Shown piece by piece: positions 21,894-30,680 of a stretch of 49,657 bases of DNA. This DNA is from Akkermansia muciniphila (lineage in GTDB: Bacteria; Verrucomicrobiota; Verrucomicrobiia; Limisphaerales; SIAT01). The translations under genes and the position numbers were made by a program. The number at the start of each line of letters is the position of its first letter. Position 1 is the first letter of the stretch. The notes below the pieces were generated by a model. The model ran no database searches, was not told the DNA's origin, and saw only the letters and a list, made by a program, of their open reading frames with translations. The stretch spans positions 1 to 49,657 of the forward strand of contig CAMASG010000008.1 in assembly GCA_945860945.1 (NCBI GenBank). The letters run 5' to 3'.

Positions 21894-23363
21894 ATGAACG
21901 CCTCGTTAATTGGATTCGAGATTGCGGTGATCCTGCTCGGGTTGGGCCTGTTGATGCTCGACCTCTGGACGCCCCCGGAGCGCAAGCGTGGCCTCGGCCT
22001 CGCCGCCGCTCTCTCGCTGCTCTTGGTGCTGGTGGCGACCTTCGTCGTGCCGATGCCGCAGGATGCGACCGGCTTCAGCGGCGGCTACGTTTTCGATCCG
22101 CTCGCGCTCTTTTTCAAGCGCTTCTTCCTCGTCGCGGCCATTCTCGTTCTGGTGATGCAGACCGAGTTCGCCGACCGCATTGCGTCCGGCATCTCGGAGT
22201 TCTACGCGCTCGTACTGTTCGCGCTGGCGGGGATGATGTTCGCCGCGTCCGCCAACAACTTCGTGATGCTGTTCGTCGCCATCGAGTTGATCACCGTGAC
22301 GTTCTATGTTCTGACCAGTTTCCAGCGCGGGCGGCAAGCCTCGCTCGAAGCGGGCGTGAAGTATCTCATCCTCGGCGCGCTCTCCTCCGGCTTTCTCGTC
22401 TTCGGCATCGCGCTAATCTACGGCACGTCTGGCACGATGTCTTTCCCGGAAATCGCGAAGGGCATTGAGGCCAACCACGACCTCGCCCACCAAGGACTCT
22501 TCCTGCTCGGCATCGTGTTCGTGATGGTCGCCCTCGGCTTCAAGATCGCGGCCGTCCCGATGCAGATATGGGCGCCCGATGTGTATCAAGGCGCGCCCGC
22601 GCCGATCACCGCGTTCCTCGCCGTCGGTTCCAAAGCGGCGGGCGTCGTGCTCCTCCTGCGCGTCCTGCTCACCGCGGTGCCGGACCTCGCCGGTCATTCC
22701 GCCAAACTGCTGATGACGGTGTCGGGCATCACCATTCTCTACGGCAGCCTCTGCGCCATTCCGCAGCGGAACATCAAGCGACTCCTCGGCTATTCGAGCA
22801 TTGCCAGCGCGGGTTTCCTGCTCCTCGGCCTTTCGGCACTGAGCCTCAATGGCATCTCGGCCATCCTCTATTACCTCGGTGGCTATCTCTTCACCGTGCT
22901 CGCCGCGTTCCTCGTCATCTGCATCGTGATGCGCTACACGGCGACGCAGGACGAAGACATCAGCGTCCTCGCCGGCTTGCACCAACGCTCGCCGCTGCTG
23001 GCCACGAGCCTGACGCTGGCGATGGTCTCCCTCGCCGGCGTGCCGCCGCTCGCGGGGTTCTTCGGGAAATTCCTCCTGCTGAAAGCCGTCGTCGAATCGG
23101 CCAGCAACCCGGATTTCCACTCCGCCTACTACACGCTGGGCGCCGTCGGCATCCTAGGCGTCGTAATCTCGCTCTACTACTACTTCGGCGTGGTGAAGGC
23201 GATCTTCTGGTCGAAAGCCCCCGCTGACCTTTCGCCCATCTCCCTTTCGCTGCCCGCGCGCCTCTCCCTCTACGCATGCATCGCAGGAATGCTCTTCCTC
23301 GGCCTCTATCCCGCGCCGCTCTTGGATCTCACCGACGGCGTGGTGAAGGCCGTCTTCAAGTAA
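21894..23363 (+). CDS. nuoN: NADH-quinone oxidoreductase subunit N
   Basis: NuoN is the third antiporter-like pump, next to the NuoA/J/K bundle. The 489-residue protein has the conserved Glu in LFVAIELITVTFYVL, the Lys segment near KIAAVPMQIWAPDVYQGAP, and the signature RNIKRLLGYSSIASAGFLLLG. It closes the operon. I saw no strong terminator between its stop and the peroxiredoxin promoter, so read-through into the next gene is possible. Confidence 0.96.
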   Translation: MNASLIGFEIAVILLGLGLLMLDLWTPPERKRGLGLAAALSLLLVLVATFVVPMPQDATGFSGGYVFDPLALFFKRFFLVAAILVLVMQTEFADRIASGISEFYALVLFALAGMMFAASANNFVMLFVAIELITVTFYVLTSFQRGRQASLEAGVKYLILGALSSGFLVFGIALIYGTSGTMSFPEIAKGIEANHDLAHQGLFLLGIVFVMVALGFKIAAVPMQIWAPDVYQGAPAPITAFLAVGSKAAGVVLLLRVLLTAVPDLAGHSAKLLMTVSGITILYGSLCAIPQRNIKRLLGYSSIASAGFLLLGLSALSLNGISAILYYLGGYLFTVLAAFLVICIVMRYTATQDEDISVLAGLHQRSPLLATSLTLAMVSLAGVPPLAGFFGKFLLLKAVVESASNPDFHSAYYTLGAVGILGVVISLYYYFGVVKAIFWSKAPADLSPISLSLPARLSLYACIAGMLFLGLYPAPLLDLTDGVVKAVFK

Positions 23364-23407
23364 GTCCAAAAATTGCCTCGGTGCATTGAGTCGCGGCGTG
23401 AGGAGGT

Positions 23408-23436
23408 TTGACACCTTTCTCGGTCGCGTTTATAAA
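23408..23436 (+). promoter_or_regulatory. Strong sigma-70 promoter of the peroxiredoxin gene
   Basis: Perfect -35 TTGACA (23408-23413), a 17-bp spacer and TATAAA (23431-23436, five of six -10 bases). This is the closest match to consensus in the window, and predicts a start at about 23441-23443. Confidence 0.8.
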
Positions 23437-23442
23437 ACCAAT

Positions 23443-23457
23443 CCCTGCAACGCAGGG
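23443..23457 (+). promoter_or_regulatory. Stem-loop at the predicted 5' end of the peroxiredoxin mRNA
   Basis: CCCTGC-aac-GCAGGG, a perfect 6-bp stem with a 3-nt loop, begins at or within two bases of the predicted transcription start. Such 5'-terminal hairpins can block 5'-end-dependent decay. The rest of the leader to the ATG has no Shine-Dalgarno. Confidence 0.5.
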
Positions 23458-23480
23458 AACAACCTCAACCAAAACTGACT

Positions 23481-23972
23481 ATGCCTATCGCCGTTGGAAC
23501 CAAAGCCCCCGACTTCACCCTCAAAAGCAAGAACGCCGCAGGCGTCTCCGACGTCAAGCTCAGCGCCAACTTCGGCCAGAAGAGCACCGTGATTCTCTTC
23601 GTGCCGCTCGCCTTCACCGGCGTTTGCACCGCCGAGTTGTGCGATATCACCGCCGGACTGAGTGCGTACAATGACCTCAACGCCGCCGTCATCGGCATCA
23701 GCGTGGACAGCCCGTTCGCTCAGGAACAGTGGGCGACGAAGGAGAAGATCGGCATCACGCTCGCCAGCGACTTGAACAAGCAGACGTCCACGGACTACGG
23801 CGTACTCATCAACGATCTGGGCGGACTGATTGCCGGCTTCGGCTCGACCAGCGCGCGCGCCGCGTTCGTCGTGGACAAGGCCGGCGTCGTGCAATACGCC
23901 GAGCAGACAGCCACCGTGAAGGATCTGCCGAACTTCGCCGCGATCAAAGAGACGCTCGCCAAGCTGAAGTAA
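23481..23972 (+). CDS. Peroxiredoxin (AhpC/TSA superfamily)
   Basis: A 163-residue thiol peroxidase that reduces hydrogen peroxide or organic peroxides in the cytoplasm. It has the thioredoxin-like N-terminus ([11 protein letters not shown]) and the peroxidatic site [12 protein letters not shown], where Thr-x-x-Cys is the active cysteine. The partner Arg is expected in the [15 protein letters not shown] block, which matches the family. A second cysteine (ELCDITAGL) lies five residues after the active one, as in some 1-Cys and atypical 2-Cys forms, so the resolving partner is uncertain; it resembles AhpE/Bcp-like enzymes. It has its own near-consensus promoter and a strong terminator, so it is a single-gene unit, likely highly expressed. 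Confidence 0.9.
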   Translation: MPIAVGTKAPDFTLKSKNAAGVSDVKLSANFGQKSTVILFVPLAFTGVCTAELCDITAGLSAYNDLNAAVIGISVDSPFAQEQWATKEKIGITLASDLNKQTSTDYGVLINDLGGLIAGFGSTSARAAFVVDKAGVVQYAEQTATVKDLPNFAAIKETLAKLK

Positions 23973-23994
23973 CGTCAATTCCACAACACTCTCG

Positions 23995-24026
23995 AACGGG
24001 CGAAACTTTTGTTTCGCCCGTTTTTC
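23995..24026 (+). terminator. Rho-independent terminator of the peroxiredoxin gene
   Basis: An 11-bp perfect stem (ACGGGCGAAAC with GTTTCGCCCGT) around a TTTT loop, followed by TTTTTCTTTT. It lies 23 bp after the stop codon. Confidence 0.9.
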
Positions 24027-24028
24027 TT

Positions 24029-24066
24029 TTGCGCTTCCAAGTTTCTTTTGCTCAGAATCCGATTCT
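24029..24066 (+). promoter_or_regulatory. Candidate aconitase promoter with overlapping palindrome
   Basis: TTGCGC (24029-24034), 18-bp spacer, CAGAAT (24053-24058). A perfect palindrome AGAATC-c-GATTCT (24054-24066) overlaps the -10 element and could be an operator or just chance. The ATG follows 9 nt later with no Shine-Dalgarno. Confidence 0.35.
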
Positions 24067-24075
24067 GATTTTGAT

Positions 24076-26799
24076 ATGAGCCACAACCTTTTCAACTCGC
24101 TCCAGAAATTCGACCTCGGCAATGGCAAGCAGGGGAAGTTTTATTCGCTGCCCGCATTGGAAGCCGCCGGTGTCGGCCCCATCTCGCGTCTGCCGGTCTC
24201 CATCCGCCTCGTGCTGGAATCGGTGCTGCGCAACTGCGACGGCAAAAAAGTCAGCGAAGCGAACGTGAAGGAGTTGGCGAACTGGAAGGCGACCGAGACG
24301 CGCACGGCGGAAATCCCGTTCGTGGTCGCGCGCATCGTGCTGCAGGATTTCACCGGCGTGCCGCTGCTCGTGGATCTTGCGGCGATGCGCACCGCCGTCG
24401 CCAAGCTCGGCAAGAATCCGAAGATCATCGAGCCGCTCGTGCCGGTGGATCTCGTCGTGGATCACTCGGTGCAGGTGGATTTCGCCGGCGCGCCCGATTC
24501 GATGGCGCGCAATCTCGAGCTGGAGTTCAGCCGCAATCGCGAGCGCTACCAGTTCCTCAAATGGGGCATGCAGGCGTTTGACACCTTCAAGGTCGTGCCA
24601 CCCGGCATCGGCATCGTGCACCAAGTGAATCTCGAATACCTCGCCAAAGGCGTGCTGTCTTCTCCATCAACTTTCAACTCTCAACTCTCAACCATTTACT
24701 ATCCCGATACGCTTGTCGGCACCGACTCGCACACCACGATGATCAACGGACTGGGCATCGTCGGCTGGGGCGTTGGCGGCATCGAAGCCGAGGCGGGCAT
24801 GCTTGGTCAGCCGGTTTATTTTCTCACACCCGATGTCGTGGGCGTTCAACTGAGCGGCGCGATTTGCGAAGGCGTCACCGCCACCGACGTCGCGCTCACC
24901 GTCACGCAAATGCTGCGCAAGGCGAAGGTCGTCGGCAAGTTCGTGGAGTTCTTCGGTCCGGGCGCGGCGGCGTTGCCGCTCGTGGACCGCGCGACCATTG
25001 CGAACATGGCGCCCGAATACGGCGCGACGATGGGCTTTTTCCCCATCGACGAGGAATGCGTGAATTACCTGCGCGCCACCGGCCGCAGCGACGCGCACTG
25101 CAAGCTCTACGAGAATTATTACAAAGCGCAAGGTCTGTGGGGCATTCCGCAAGCGGGCCAGATTGATTACTCGCAAGTCGTCGAGCTGGATTTGAGTAGC
25201 GTGAAGCCGAGTGTCGCTGGACCGAAGCGTCCGCAGGATCGCATCGAGTTGGGCAATCTGCGCCGCGAATTCTTCAACGCCGTGCAGCGGCCCGTCGCTG
25301 AAAACGGTTTTGGCAAATCGCGGCAGGTCTTCGGCAAGTCGGTGAAAGTCGAGATGGCTTCAAAGAAGAAGGCGAGCATCGGCACCGGCTCCGTGGTCAT
25401 CGCCGCCATCACGAGCTGCACGAATACCAGCAACCCGAGCGTGATGCTCGCCGCCGGTTTGCTCGCGAAGAAAGCCGTTGAGCGCGGGCTGAAAGTGAAT
25501 CCCGCCGTGAAGGCGTCGCTCGCGCCCGGCTCGCGTGTCGTCACCGATTATCTCAAGAAGACCGGCCTCACGCCGTATCTCAACAAGCTTCGTTTCAACA
25601 CCGTCGGCTACGGCTGCACGACGTGCATCGGCAACTCCGGCCCGCTCGATCCGGCCATCGAGGATGCCGTGGTGAAGAACGATTTCGTCACGGCTAGCGT
25701 GCTCTCCGGCAACCGCAACTTCGAGGCGCGCGTGCATCAGAACGTGAAGTCGAACTTCCTCATGTCGCCGCCGCTTGTCGTCGCGTTCGCGCTCGCGGGC
25801 CGTGTGGATATTGATCTCGGCTGCGAACCGCTCGGCACTGGCAAAGACGGCGAGCCGGTTTATCTCGCCGATCTCTGGCCGACGTTGCAGGAGGTCCGCG
25901 ACGCGATGCAGAGCGCGCTCAAGCCGGAAATCTTCCGCAAGCTCTACAAGAATTTCGCCGCGCAAAATCCGAAGTGGAACGAGATCCCGTCCAGCATCGG
26001 CAACGTGTATGAGTGGGACGCGAAGAGCACCTACATCCAAGAGCCGCCGTTCTTCACGAATTTCTCGATGCAGCCGGGAAGCATCAAGCCGATCACCGGC
26101 GCGCGTCCGCTGGGCATTTTTGGCGACAGCGTGACGACCGACCACATCTCGCCCGCCGGCGCGATCAAGAAGAGTTCGCCCGCCGGAAAATTCCTCGGCG
26201 ACAACGGTGTCGAGTTCGCCGACTTCAACAGTTACGGCTCGCGACGCGGCAATGACCGCATCATGACGCGCGGCACCTTCGCCAATGTGCGCATCAAAAA
26301 CCTGATGCTCGGCGGCGAAGAAGGCGGCAACACCATCGGGCCTGATGGCGTGAAGACGTCCATCTACGACGCGGCCATCGCATATCAAGCGAAGGGCATG
26401 CCGCTCATCGTGATCGCCGGACAGGAATATGGCACCGGTTCATCGCGCGACTGGGCTGCGAAAGGCACGAACCTGCTCGGTGTGAAGGCCGTCGTCGCGC
26501 AGAGCTTCGAGCGCATCCACCGCAGCAACCTCGTTGGCATGGGCGTGCTGCCGCTGCAATTCAAGGAAGGCACTACCGCGCAGACGCTCAAGCTCGACGG
26601 CACGGAGACCTACGACATCGTCGGCCTCGACGCGTCCATCAAGCCGCAGCAAGACCTCACGCTCAAGATTACGCGCAAGAATGGCGCTGTGGAAAACGTG
26701 AGCGTCCGTTGCCGCATCGATACGCCCATCGAGATTGATTACTACCAACACGGCGGCATCCTGCCGTTCGTCCTGCGCCAACTCGTGGCGCAGGCGTGA
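24076..26799 (+). CDS. acnA: Aconitate hydratase A
   Basis: Aconitase isomerises citrate to isocitrate in the TCA cycle using a [4Fe-4S] cluster. The 907-residue protein is of the AcnA/IRP1 type. Cluster ligands are C448 ([10 protein letters not shown]), C514 and C517 ([12 protein letters not shown]). Also visible are [19 protein letters not shown] with the catalytic His and Asp, and the swivelling C-terminal domain with [24 protein letters not shown] and [17 protein letters not shown] segment at about residues 194-208 ([13 protein letters not shown]) is unlike other aconitases: it is encoded by a 7-bp tandem repeat and sits just before YPDTL, where other AcnA enzymes have a variable loop (for example SELQDGEWIA in E. 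coli). The frame is kept, so the enzyme should work. No Shine-Dalgarno is visible. Confidence 0.97.
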   Translation: MSHNLFNSLQKFDLGNGKQGKFYSLPALEAAGVGPISRLPVSIRLVLESVLRNCDGKKVSEANVKELANWKATETRTAEIPFVVARIVLQDFTGVPLLVDLAAMRTAVAKLGKNPKIIEPLVPVDLVVDHSVQVDFAGAPDSMARNLELEFSRNRERYQFLKWGMQAFDTFKVVPPGIGIVHQVNLEYLAKGVLSSPSTFNSQLSTIYYPDTLVGTDSHTTMINGLGIVGWGVGGIEAEAGMLGQPVYFLTPDVVGVQLSGAICEGVTATDVALTVTQMLRKAKVVGKFVEFFGPGAAALPLVDRATIANMAPEYGATMGFFPIDEECVNYLRATGRSDAHCKLYENYYKAQGLWGIPQAGQIDYSQVVELDLSSVKPSVAGPKRPQDRIELGNLRREFFNAVQRPVAENGFGKSRQVFGKSVKVEMASKKKASIGTGSVVIAAITSCTNTSNPSVMLAAGLLAKKAVERGLKVNPAVKASLAPGSRVVTDYLKKTGLTPYLNKLRFNTVGYGCTTCIGNSGPLDPAIEDAVVKNDFVTASVLSGNRNFEARVHQNVKSNFLMSPPLVVAFALAGRVDIDLGCEPLGTGKDGEPVYLADLWPTLQEVRDAMQSALKPEIFRKLYKNFAAQNPKWNEIPSSIGNVYEWDAKSTYIQEPPFFTNFSMQPGSIKPITGARPLGIFGDSVTTDHISPAGAIKKSSPAGKFLGDNGVEFADFNSYGSRRGNDRIMTRGTFANVRIKNLMLGGEEGGNTIGPDGVKTSIYDAAIAYQAKGMPLIVIAGQEYGTGSSRDWAAKGTNLLGVKAVVAQSFERIHRSNLVGMGVLPLQFKEGTTAQTLKLDGTETYDIVGLDASIKPQQDLTLKITRKNGAVENVSVRCRIDTPIEIDYYQHGGILPFVLRQLVAQA
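24668..24695. repeat. Heptanucleotide tandem repeat, 4 units, inside acnA
   Basis: Units caacttt, caactct, caactct and caaccat run head to tail in the coding sequence of aconitase, adding or replacing a Ser/Thr-rich loop ([10 protein letters not shown]). The tract is AT-richer than the flanking codons. Confidence 0.7.
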
Positions 26800-26823
26800 C
26801 GTAGTCGCCATTCAGTTCAGCGT

Positions 26824-26855
26824 GGGCCGGATGCAAATCCGGTCCATTTGCTTTT
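26824..26855 (+). terminator. Terminator between acnA and the convergent CxxCxxCC gene
   Basis: A 9-bp stem (GGGCCGGAT with ATCCGGTCC, one G-U pair) closed by a GCAA tetraloop, then a T-rich tail (atttgctttt). It lies 24 bp after the acnA stop and could also act on the convergent transcript. Confidence 0.65.
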
Positions 26856-27369
26856 ATGGATAGAACTCCCGCTGCAACATGGCAGTGAGTTTGTGCACAA
26901 TCATCTGAAGCTCGGCGAGCGTCTCGAGTTGCTCGGTTCTCCAGCCGCCGTTTTCGGCGTCGCGAACACAGCGGCGATAACGCTGGCTCAAGGAAAGTTT
27001 GGGGTGGTTGTGACCGAGTTCTTTTAGGAAATGCTCGGCGCGTTCGGCCAGTTGACGGGCCTTTCGGATGTGCGTCAGCGCATTGTCGGGAGCCGTCTCG
27101 CCGCTTTTCACTTTCAAAAGCTGTAGGCATTCAAATGTTCGGCAACGGCTGGGGCGTTGGGCATAGTTGCGGCAGAGGCAGCCATTGAGAGCTGCGCACG
27201 GTTGCGGCATCTTGGTTTTCGTCTTCAACCGTTTCACAGGAAGACCGAGCTTTTCCAGAGCGCTCGCATCGTCCTCGGCCTGCAACTCCACATCAGCGAA
27301 GAGCACGCCGTTGCAGCAGAGGCCGCAGGCGGTGCAGAGGCGGGCGATAGTATCGGCTTCCGACAACAT
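26854..27369 (-). CDS. YkgJ-family CxxCxxCC cysteine-cluster protein
   Basis: A 171-residue cytoplasmic protein with the N-terminal motif CTACGLCCNGVLF (C-x2-C-x2-CC) and a later CAALNGCLCRNYAQRPSRCRTFEC-type block in which cysteines are spaced as in the YkgJ/UPF0153 family, which probably binds a zinc ion or iron-sulphur cluster. The C-terminal half is charged and helical. The biochemical role of the family is not established. The ATG at 27369 places the first cysteine at residue 13, as usual for the family. It is convergent with acnA and divergent from the RNA methyltransferase gene 78 bp away. Confidence 0.85.
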   Translation of the reverse strand: MLSEADTIARLCTACGLCCNGVLFADVELQAEDDASALEKLGLPVKRLKTKTKMPQPCAALNGCLCRNYAQRPSRCRTFECLQLLKVKSGETAPDNALTHIRKARQLAERAEHFLKELGHNHPKLSLSQRYRRCVRDAENGGWRTEQLETLAELQMIVHKLTAMLQREFYP

Positions 27370-27447
27370 CCCTAAAAACTAGCGGGGATGGAGTGGAATC
27401 GAAAGAGGAGAATTGCCAGCAGCCGCGGAGAAGGTTGAGATAGGGGA

Positions 27448-28572
27448 GTGATATTGAAGCTGACCCAATTGGCCGCGAAGGTGGTGGCGAAGGCGAGTCG
27501 CGAGCATCCGGCTGACGCGGTGCTGCGCGTGGAGTTTAAAGCGGCGCACGGTCTGGCGCGGAGTGATGCGGGCGCAGTGAGCCGCGGCGTTTTCGCTCAT
27601 TTCCGTTGGCTAGGTTGGACCGATGAAAACGCCTCGTTGGAACAGCGAATCACACAAGCGCTGGAGATCGCCGCTCGTTTCGAGCGAAGCACCGCGTCGG
27701 TTTCAGACTCCGAGCTGTTGCAGAAAACCATTCCGGAATGGGCGCGCGAACAAATCGAAGTGTCAGCAGCGTGGGTGCGGACGTTGCAGTCCAATCCAAA
27801 AATCTGGCTGCGCGCGCGGCCGGGGAGAGCGGGGGAGTTGGCTCTCAATCTTCATGCGGCAAGTGCGGGCAGCCTTCCAGACGCGGTGTTATATGAGGGC
27901 GAGGAGGACCTGTTTCGCATACCGGAATTTCACGCTGGCGAGTTCGAGTTGCAGGACATCACGTCGCAGGCGGTTGGTTTTCTCTGCAATCCGCAATCGG
28001 GCGAAACGTGGTGGGACGCCTGCGCGGGCGAGGGCGGCAAGATGCTTCACCTCGCTGACTTGATGCAGAACAAGGGATTGATCTGGGCGAGCGACCGTGC
28101 CGAGTGGCGGCTCAAGCGTTTGAAACAACGTGCGGCGCGCGCGAAGTGTTTCAACTACCGCGCGGCGGTCTGGGATGGCGGCGCGAAGTTGCCGACGAAG
28201 ACGAAGTTCGATGGCGTACTGGTGGACGCGCCATGCAGCGGCCTCGGTACGTGGCAACGGAATCCGCACGCGCGCTGGACGACGACACTTGCTGACGTGC
28301 TCGAACTGGCGGACATCCAACGCAAACTGCTCGCGCACGCGGCGGCGAGTGTGAAGCTGGGCGGGCGACTCGTTTACGCCGTCTGCACGCTCGCGCGCGC
28401 GGAGACGGAGGAAGTGGCATCATCGTTTGAAAGCGCGTTTCCCGAATTCGAACCGCTTCCTGCGCCATCCCCTTTCACGCGCGCCGCGGAGCCGCAGAGC
28501 CGGCATTGGTTCTGGCCGCAGACGCACGGCGGTAATGGCATGTTCGTCGCGCTCTGGCGGCGGAAGGCATAA
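27448..28572 (+). CDS. RsmB/NOP2-family RNA (cytosine-5) methyltransferase
   Basis: This protein of about 374 residues is a SAM-dependent m5C methyltransferase acting on rRNA (RsmB modifies C967 of 16S rRNA in E. coli) or tRNA. The cofactor site WWDACAGEGGKMLHLADLM, the motif IV catalytic block VDAPCSGLGTWQRNP, and the motif VI block LVYAVCTLARAETEEV with the second cysteine are all present. The N-terminal 110 residues look like a divergent NusB-like or RNA-binding domain. The start is uncertain: GTG at 27448 or the TTG two codons later (27454), which is better spaced from an AGGGGAG site. Substrate is inferred from family only. Confidence 0.88.
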   Translation: MILKLTQLAAKVVAKASREHPADAVLRVEFKAAHGLARSDAGAVSRGVFAHFRWLGWTDENASLEQRITQALEIAARFERSTASVSDSELLQKTIPEWAREQIEVSAAWVRTLQSNPKIWLRARPGRAGELALNLHAASAGSLPDAVLYEGEEDLFRIPEFHAGEFELQDITSQAVGFLCNPQSGETWWDACAGEGGKMLHLADLMQNKGLIWASDRAEWRLKRLKQRAARAKCFNYRAAVWDGGAKLPTKTKFDGVLVDAPCSGLGTWQRNPHARWTTTLADVLELADIQRKLLAHAAASVKLGGRLVYAVCTLARAETEEVASSFESAFPEFEPLPAPSPFTRAAEPQSRHWFWPQTHGGNGMFVALWRRKA

Positions 28573-28612
28573 AACACAGGCAGGAGTCGCGGCCGCCTAC
28601 CCGTGTTTTTCC
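28571..28612 (+). terminator. Terminator of the RsmB-like gene
   Basis: AAACAC-a-GG-c-AGG pairs with CCT-a-CC-c-GTGTTT (two mismatched bulges) around a loop that contains the palindrome GCGGCCGC, followed by a T run. It starts inside the stop codon region and reads in both directions. Confidence 0.7.
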
Positions 28613-28628
28613 CTTGTGGCGGTTAGAT

Positions 28629-28826
28629 TTAGGCTCCGATAGGATGCGTCTTCAGCCAGAGCATCAGCGCCAACCCACCCGGAATCAACAGGCCCAGCAC
28701 GCTCGCCCACATTGGGAGCACGGTGCCGGCGATGGAGAGATCCCAGCCCAGCACTAGCCGTAGCAGGTGCACGAACGACAGCAGCGCGAATACGATCACG
28801 GTGATTGTCGTGTAGATGTGATTCAT
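28629..28826 (-). CDS. Small two-helix membrane protein (65 residues)
   Basis: A 65-residue integral membrane protein with two hydrophobic helices (ITVIVFALLSFVHLLRLVLG and the segment around PMWASVLGLLIPGGLALML). The HLLRLVLGWD...GTVLPMW pattern recurs in short proteins of unknown function in many bacteria. The ATG at 28826 is decided by the best ribosome site in the window (AAGGGAGAAAG, 3 to 12 nt upstream). The frame stays open upstream to 28979, but that region is basic and hydrophilic. The role is unknown; a regulator or stabiliser of a membrane complex is possible but not shown. Confidence 0.75.
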   Translation of the reverse strand: MNHIYTTITVIVFALLSFVHLLRLVLGWDLSIAGTVLPMWASVLGLLIPGGLALMLWLKTHPIGA

Positions 28827-28867
28827 AACTTTCTCCCTTCCCTTGGTTGAACTCTTACCCCATTGAA

Positions 28868-28895
28868 AACTTAAGGCCGATGGCGGCGATTGCAA
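28868..28895 (-). promoter_or_regulatory. Candidate promoter of the 65-residue membrane protein gene
   Basis: On the minus strand TTGCAA (28895-28890), a 16-bp spacer and TAAGTT (28873-28868), about 40 nt before the start codon. Confidence 0.35.
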
Positions 28896-29034
28896 AGGGT
28901 GGGCGAAACGGCGCAGCAGACGAATCCTGCGAGTACGTTGCTGAAGTTGCTTAAGCTGGCACAATCGCTTGCGCGACAAAGGGCGTCAAAAAGAGGTGGG
29001 ATAAAACTGCGTGAGCCGACCTGCCTCGCGAATG

Positions 29035-30114
29035 TCAGCGGCGAATCCAGCCACCGCCCACCACGAGATCGTCTTGATAGAAAACGCACGCTTGGCCGGG
29101 CGTGATGGCGCGCTGCGACTCGTGGAGTTTCACACGCGCGCCGCCGGTCGTGGGCGTGATGGTGGCCGGCGTACCGGGATGATTGTAACGGATTTTGGCT
29201 GTGACCTCGATGGTTTCGGGCGGCACATCGAATGGAATCCAATTGCAGTTCTCCACCTCGAATGTGTCGCGCTCGAGCGCCGATTCGTCGCCGACGACCA
29301 CGCGATTATTGGCAGCATCAAGGTCCACCACGTAGAGCGGTTTTGGCGAAGAGATGCCGAGGCCTTTACGTTGGCCGATGGTGTAGAATTCGATGCCGTC
29401 GTGCTCGCCGATTTTGCGGCCGTGGAGATCCACAATATCGCCGCGATGCTTTTGGGCAAGGCCAGCCTTCTGCAAAAAACCACCGTAGTCGTTATCCGGC
29501 ACGAAGCAGATTTCCATACTCTCCTCTTTCTCAGCGGTCTTGAGTTGGCAATTCCGAGCGACTTCGCGCGTATCGGCTTTGGTTTTTTCACCAAGCGGAA
29601 ACATGGCGCGGGAAAGTTGCGCCTGTCGGAGGGAGAAGAGAAAGTAACTCTGATCCTTGCGCGGGTCGCGGCCTTTTTTGAGCAGATGCCGCGTGCTGTC
29701 GGCGCTCGGTTCGATGCGCGCGAAGTGGCCGGTGGCGATGAAGCGCGCGCCGAGTTGATCGGCCCGGGATATGAGCGTACCGAATTTGAGATGCTGGTTG
29801 CACATCACGCACGGGTTCGGCGTGCGCCCAGCTTTGTACTCGGCGGCGAAATATTGGATGACCTGTTTCTGAAATTCCGCCGCCTCGTCCACGAGGTAGT
29901 AGGGGACCCCGAGTTGATGGCAGACCGCACGGGCGTCGGTGACGGCTTGCGGACCGCAGCACTTATCCTCAGCGCGCGAGACGCAATCCTGGGGCCAGAG
30001 CTTGAGCGTGACGCCGACGACATCGTAGCCCTGCTCCTTCAAAAGCGCGGCAGTGGCGGAGGAATCCACTCCGCCGCTCATTCCAACCAGCACACGTGTC
30101 TTTGTCGTCACCAT
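29035..30114 (-). CDS. mnmA: tRNA-specific 2-thiouridylase MnmA
   Basis: MnmA installs the 2-thio group at U34 of tRNA-Lys, -Glu and -Gln in the cytoplasm, using ATP and a relayed persulphide. From the ATG at 30114 the protein is 359 residues. It has the PP-loop GMSGGVDSS for ATP, the nucleophilic C102 in NPCVMCNQHLKFG, the persulphide-carrying C203 in MEICFVPDNDY, and the central FYTIGQRKGLG block. A GTG one codon upstream is an alternative start. The putative promoter lies only about 5 nt upstream of the ATG in transcript terms, so the mRNA may be nearly leaderless. It follows the double-ACT gene on the same strand. Confidence 0.96.
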   Translation of the reverse strand: MVTTKTRVLVGMSGGVDSSATAALLKEQGYDVVGVTLKLWPQDCVSRAEDKCCGPQAVTDARAVCHQLGVPYYLVDEAAEFQKQVIQYFAAEYKAGRTPNPCVMCNQHLKFGTLISRADQLGARFIATGHFARIEPSADSTRHLLKKGRDPRKDQSYFLFSLRQAQLSRAMFPLGEKTKADTREVARNCQLKTAEKEESMEICFVPDNDYGGFLQKAGLAQKHRGDIVDLHGRKIGEHDGIEFYTIGQRKGLGISSPKPLYVVDLDAANNRVVVGDESALERDTFEVENCNWIPFDVPPETIEVTAKIRYNHPGTPATITPTTGGARVKLHESQRAITPGQACVFYQDDLVVGGGWIRR

Positions 30115-30125
30115 CACAGCGTGAC

Positions 30126-30154
30126 AGAATAGAGACGCAGCGAAGTGGTGTAAA
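30126..30154 (-). promoter_or_regulatory. Candidate promoter of mnmA
   Basis: On the minus strand TTTACA (30154-30149), 17-bp spacer, TATTCT (30131-30126). The predicted start at about 30119 leaves a leader of 2 to 5 nt. Confidence 0.55.
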
Positions 30155-30201
30155 GGTTGAGGAAGAAGAACAGCGATGACCGCGGTTGCCGATTCAGCGA
30201 A

Positions 30202-30594
30202 TCACTTGCTCAGTGTTTTGAGCGCCTTCTTCGCGTCGGAAGTGCGGATGATGAGGAGGCCCTTTTTCACATCAGGATGCGTGGCGCTGTAGCAGTAGTC
30301 TATGTTCACCTTGGCGGCAGCGAGTCGATTGGCGATGGCGGAAAGCGAACCGGGTTGATTGCTTCCTTGGATCATCAGCACGTCGTCCTCGACCACCAAT
30401 GTGCCGTGTTCCTCGAAGAGCAGTAGCGCTTTGCGCGGGTCGCTCACGACCAAGCGCACGACGCAATGGTCGATGGTATCGCTGGTGGAAACGGCGTAGA
30501 TGTTAATCTTAGCTTCGGCGAGCGCGTCGCAGACACGTCCCAGTGTGCCGGGTATATTGTCGAGGAAGATGGCGAGTTGTTTGGTGATTTGCAT
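30202..30594 (-). CDS. Tandem ACT-domain protein
   Basis: A 130-residue protein made of two ACT domains (about residues 3-68 and 70-130). Each begins with the usual glycine-turn pattern: DNIPGTLGRVCDALAEAKINI and SNQPGSLSAIANRLAAAKVNI. ACT domains bind amino acids or other small ligands and regulate amino-acid metabolism. No enzymatic domain is attached, so it is probably a ligand sensor or a partner of another enzyme; the ligand is unknown. It lies between gltB and mnmA on the same strand but has a good promoter of its own, and a terminator separates it from gltB. Confidence 0.9.
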   Translation of the reverse strand: MQITKQLAIFLDNIPGTLGRVCDALAEAKINIYAVSTSDTIDHCVVRLVVSDPRKALLLFEEHGTLVVEDDVLMIQGSNQPGSLSAIANRLAAAKVNIDYCYSATHPDVKKGLLIIRTSDAKKALKTLSK

Positions 30595-30615
30595 AAGAAG
30601 TGTGATGGGCGGCGC

Positions 30616-30643
30616 AATATAACCGCGCCGCGAGTCCGCGCAA
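30616..30643 (-). promoter_or_regulatory. Promoter of the tandem-ACT gene
   Basis: On the minus strand TTGCGC (30643-30638), a 16-bp spacer and TATATT (30621-30616; five of six -10 bases). The leader would be about 15 nt. Confidence 0.65.
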
Positions 30644-30680
30644 GGGGAGGACTCGAGAGAAAACGAACAGCGGGTATAGA

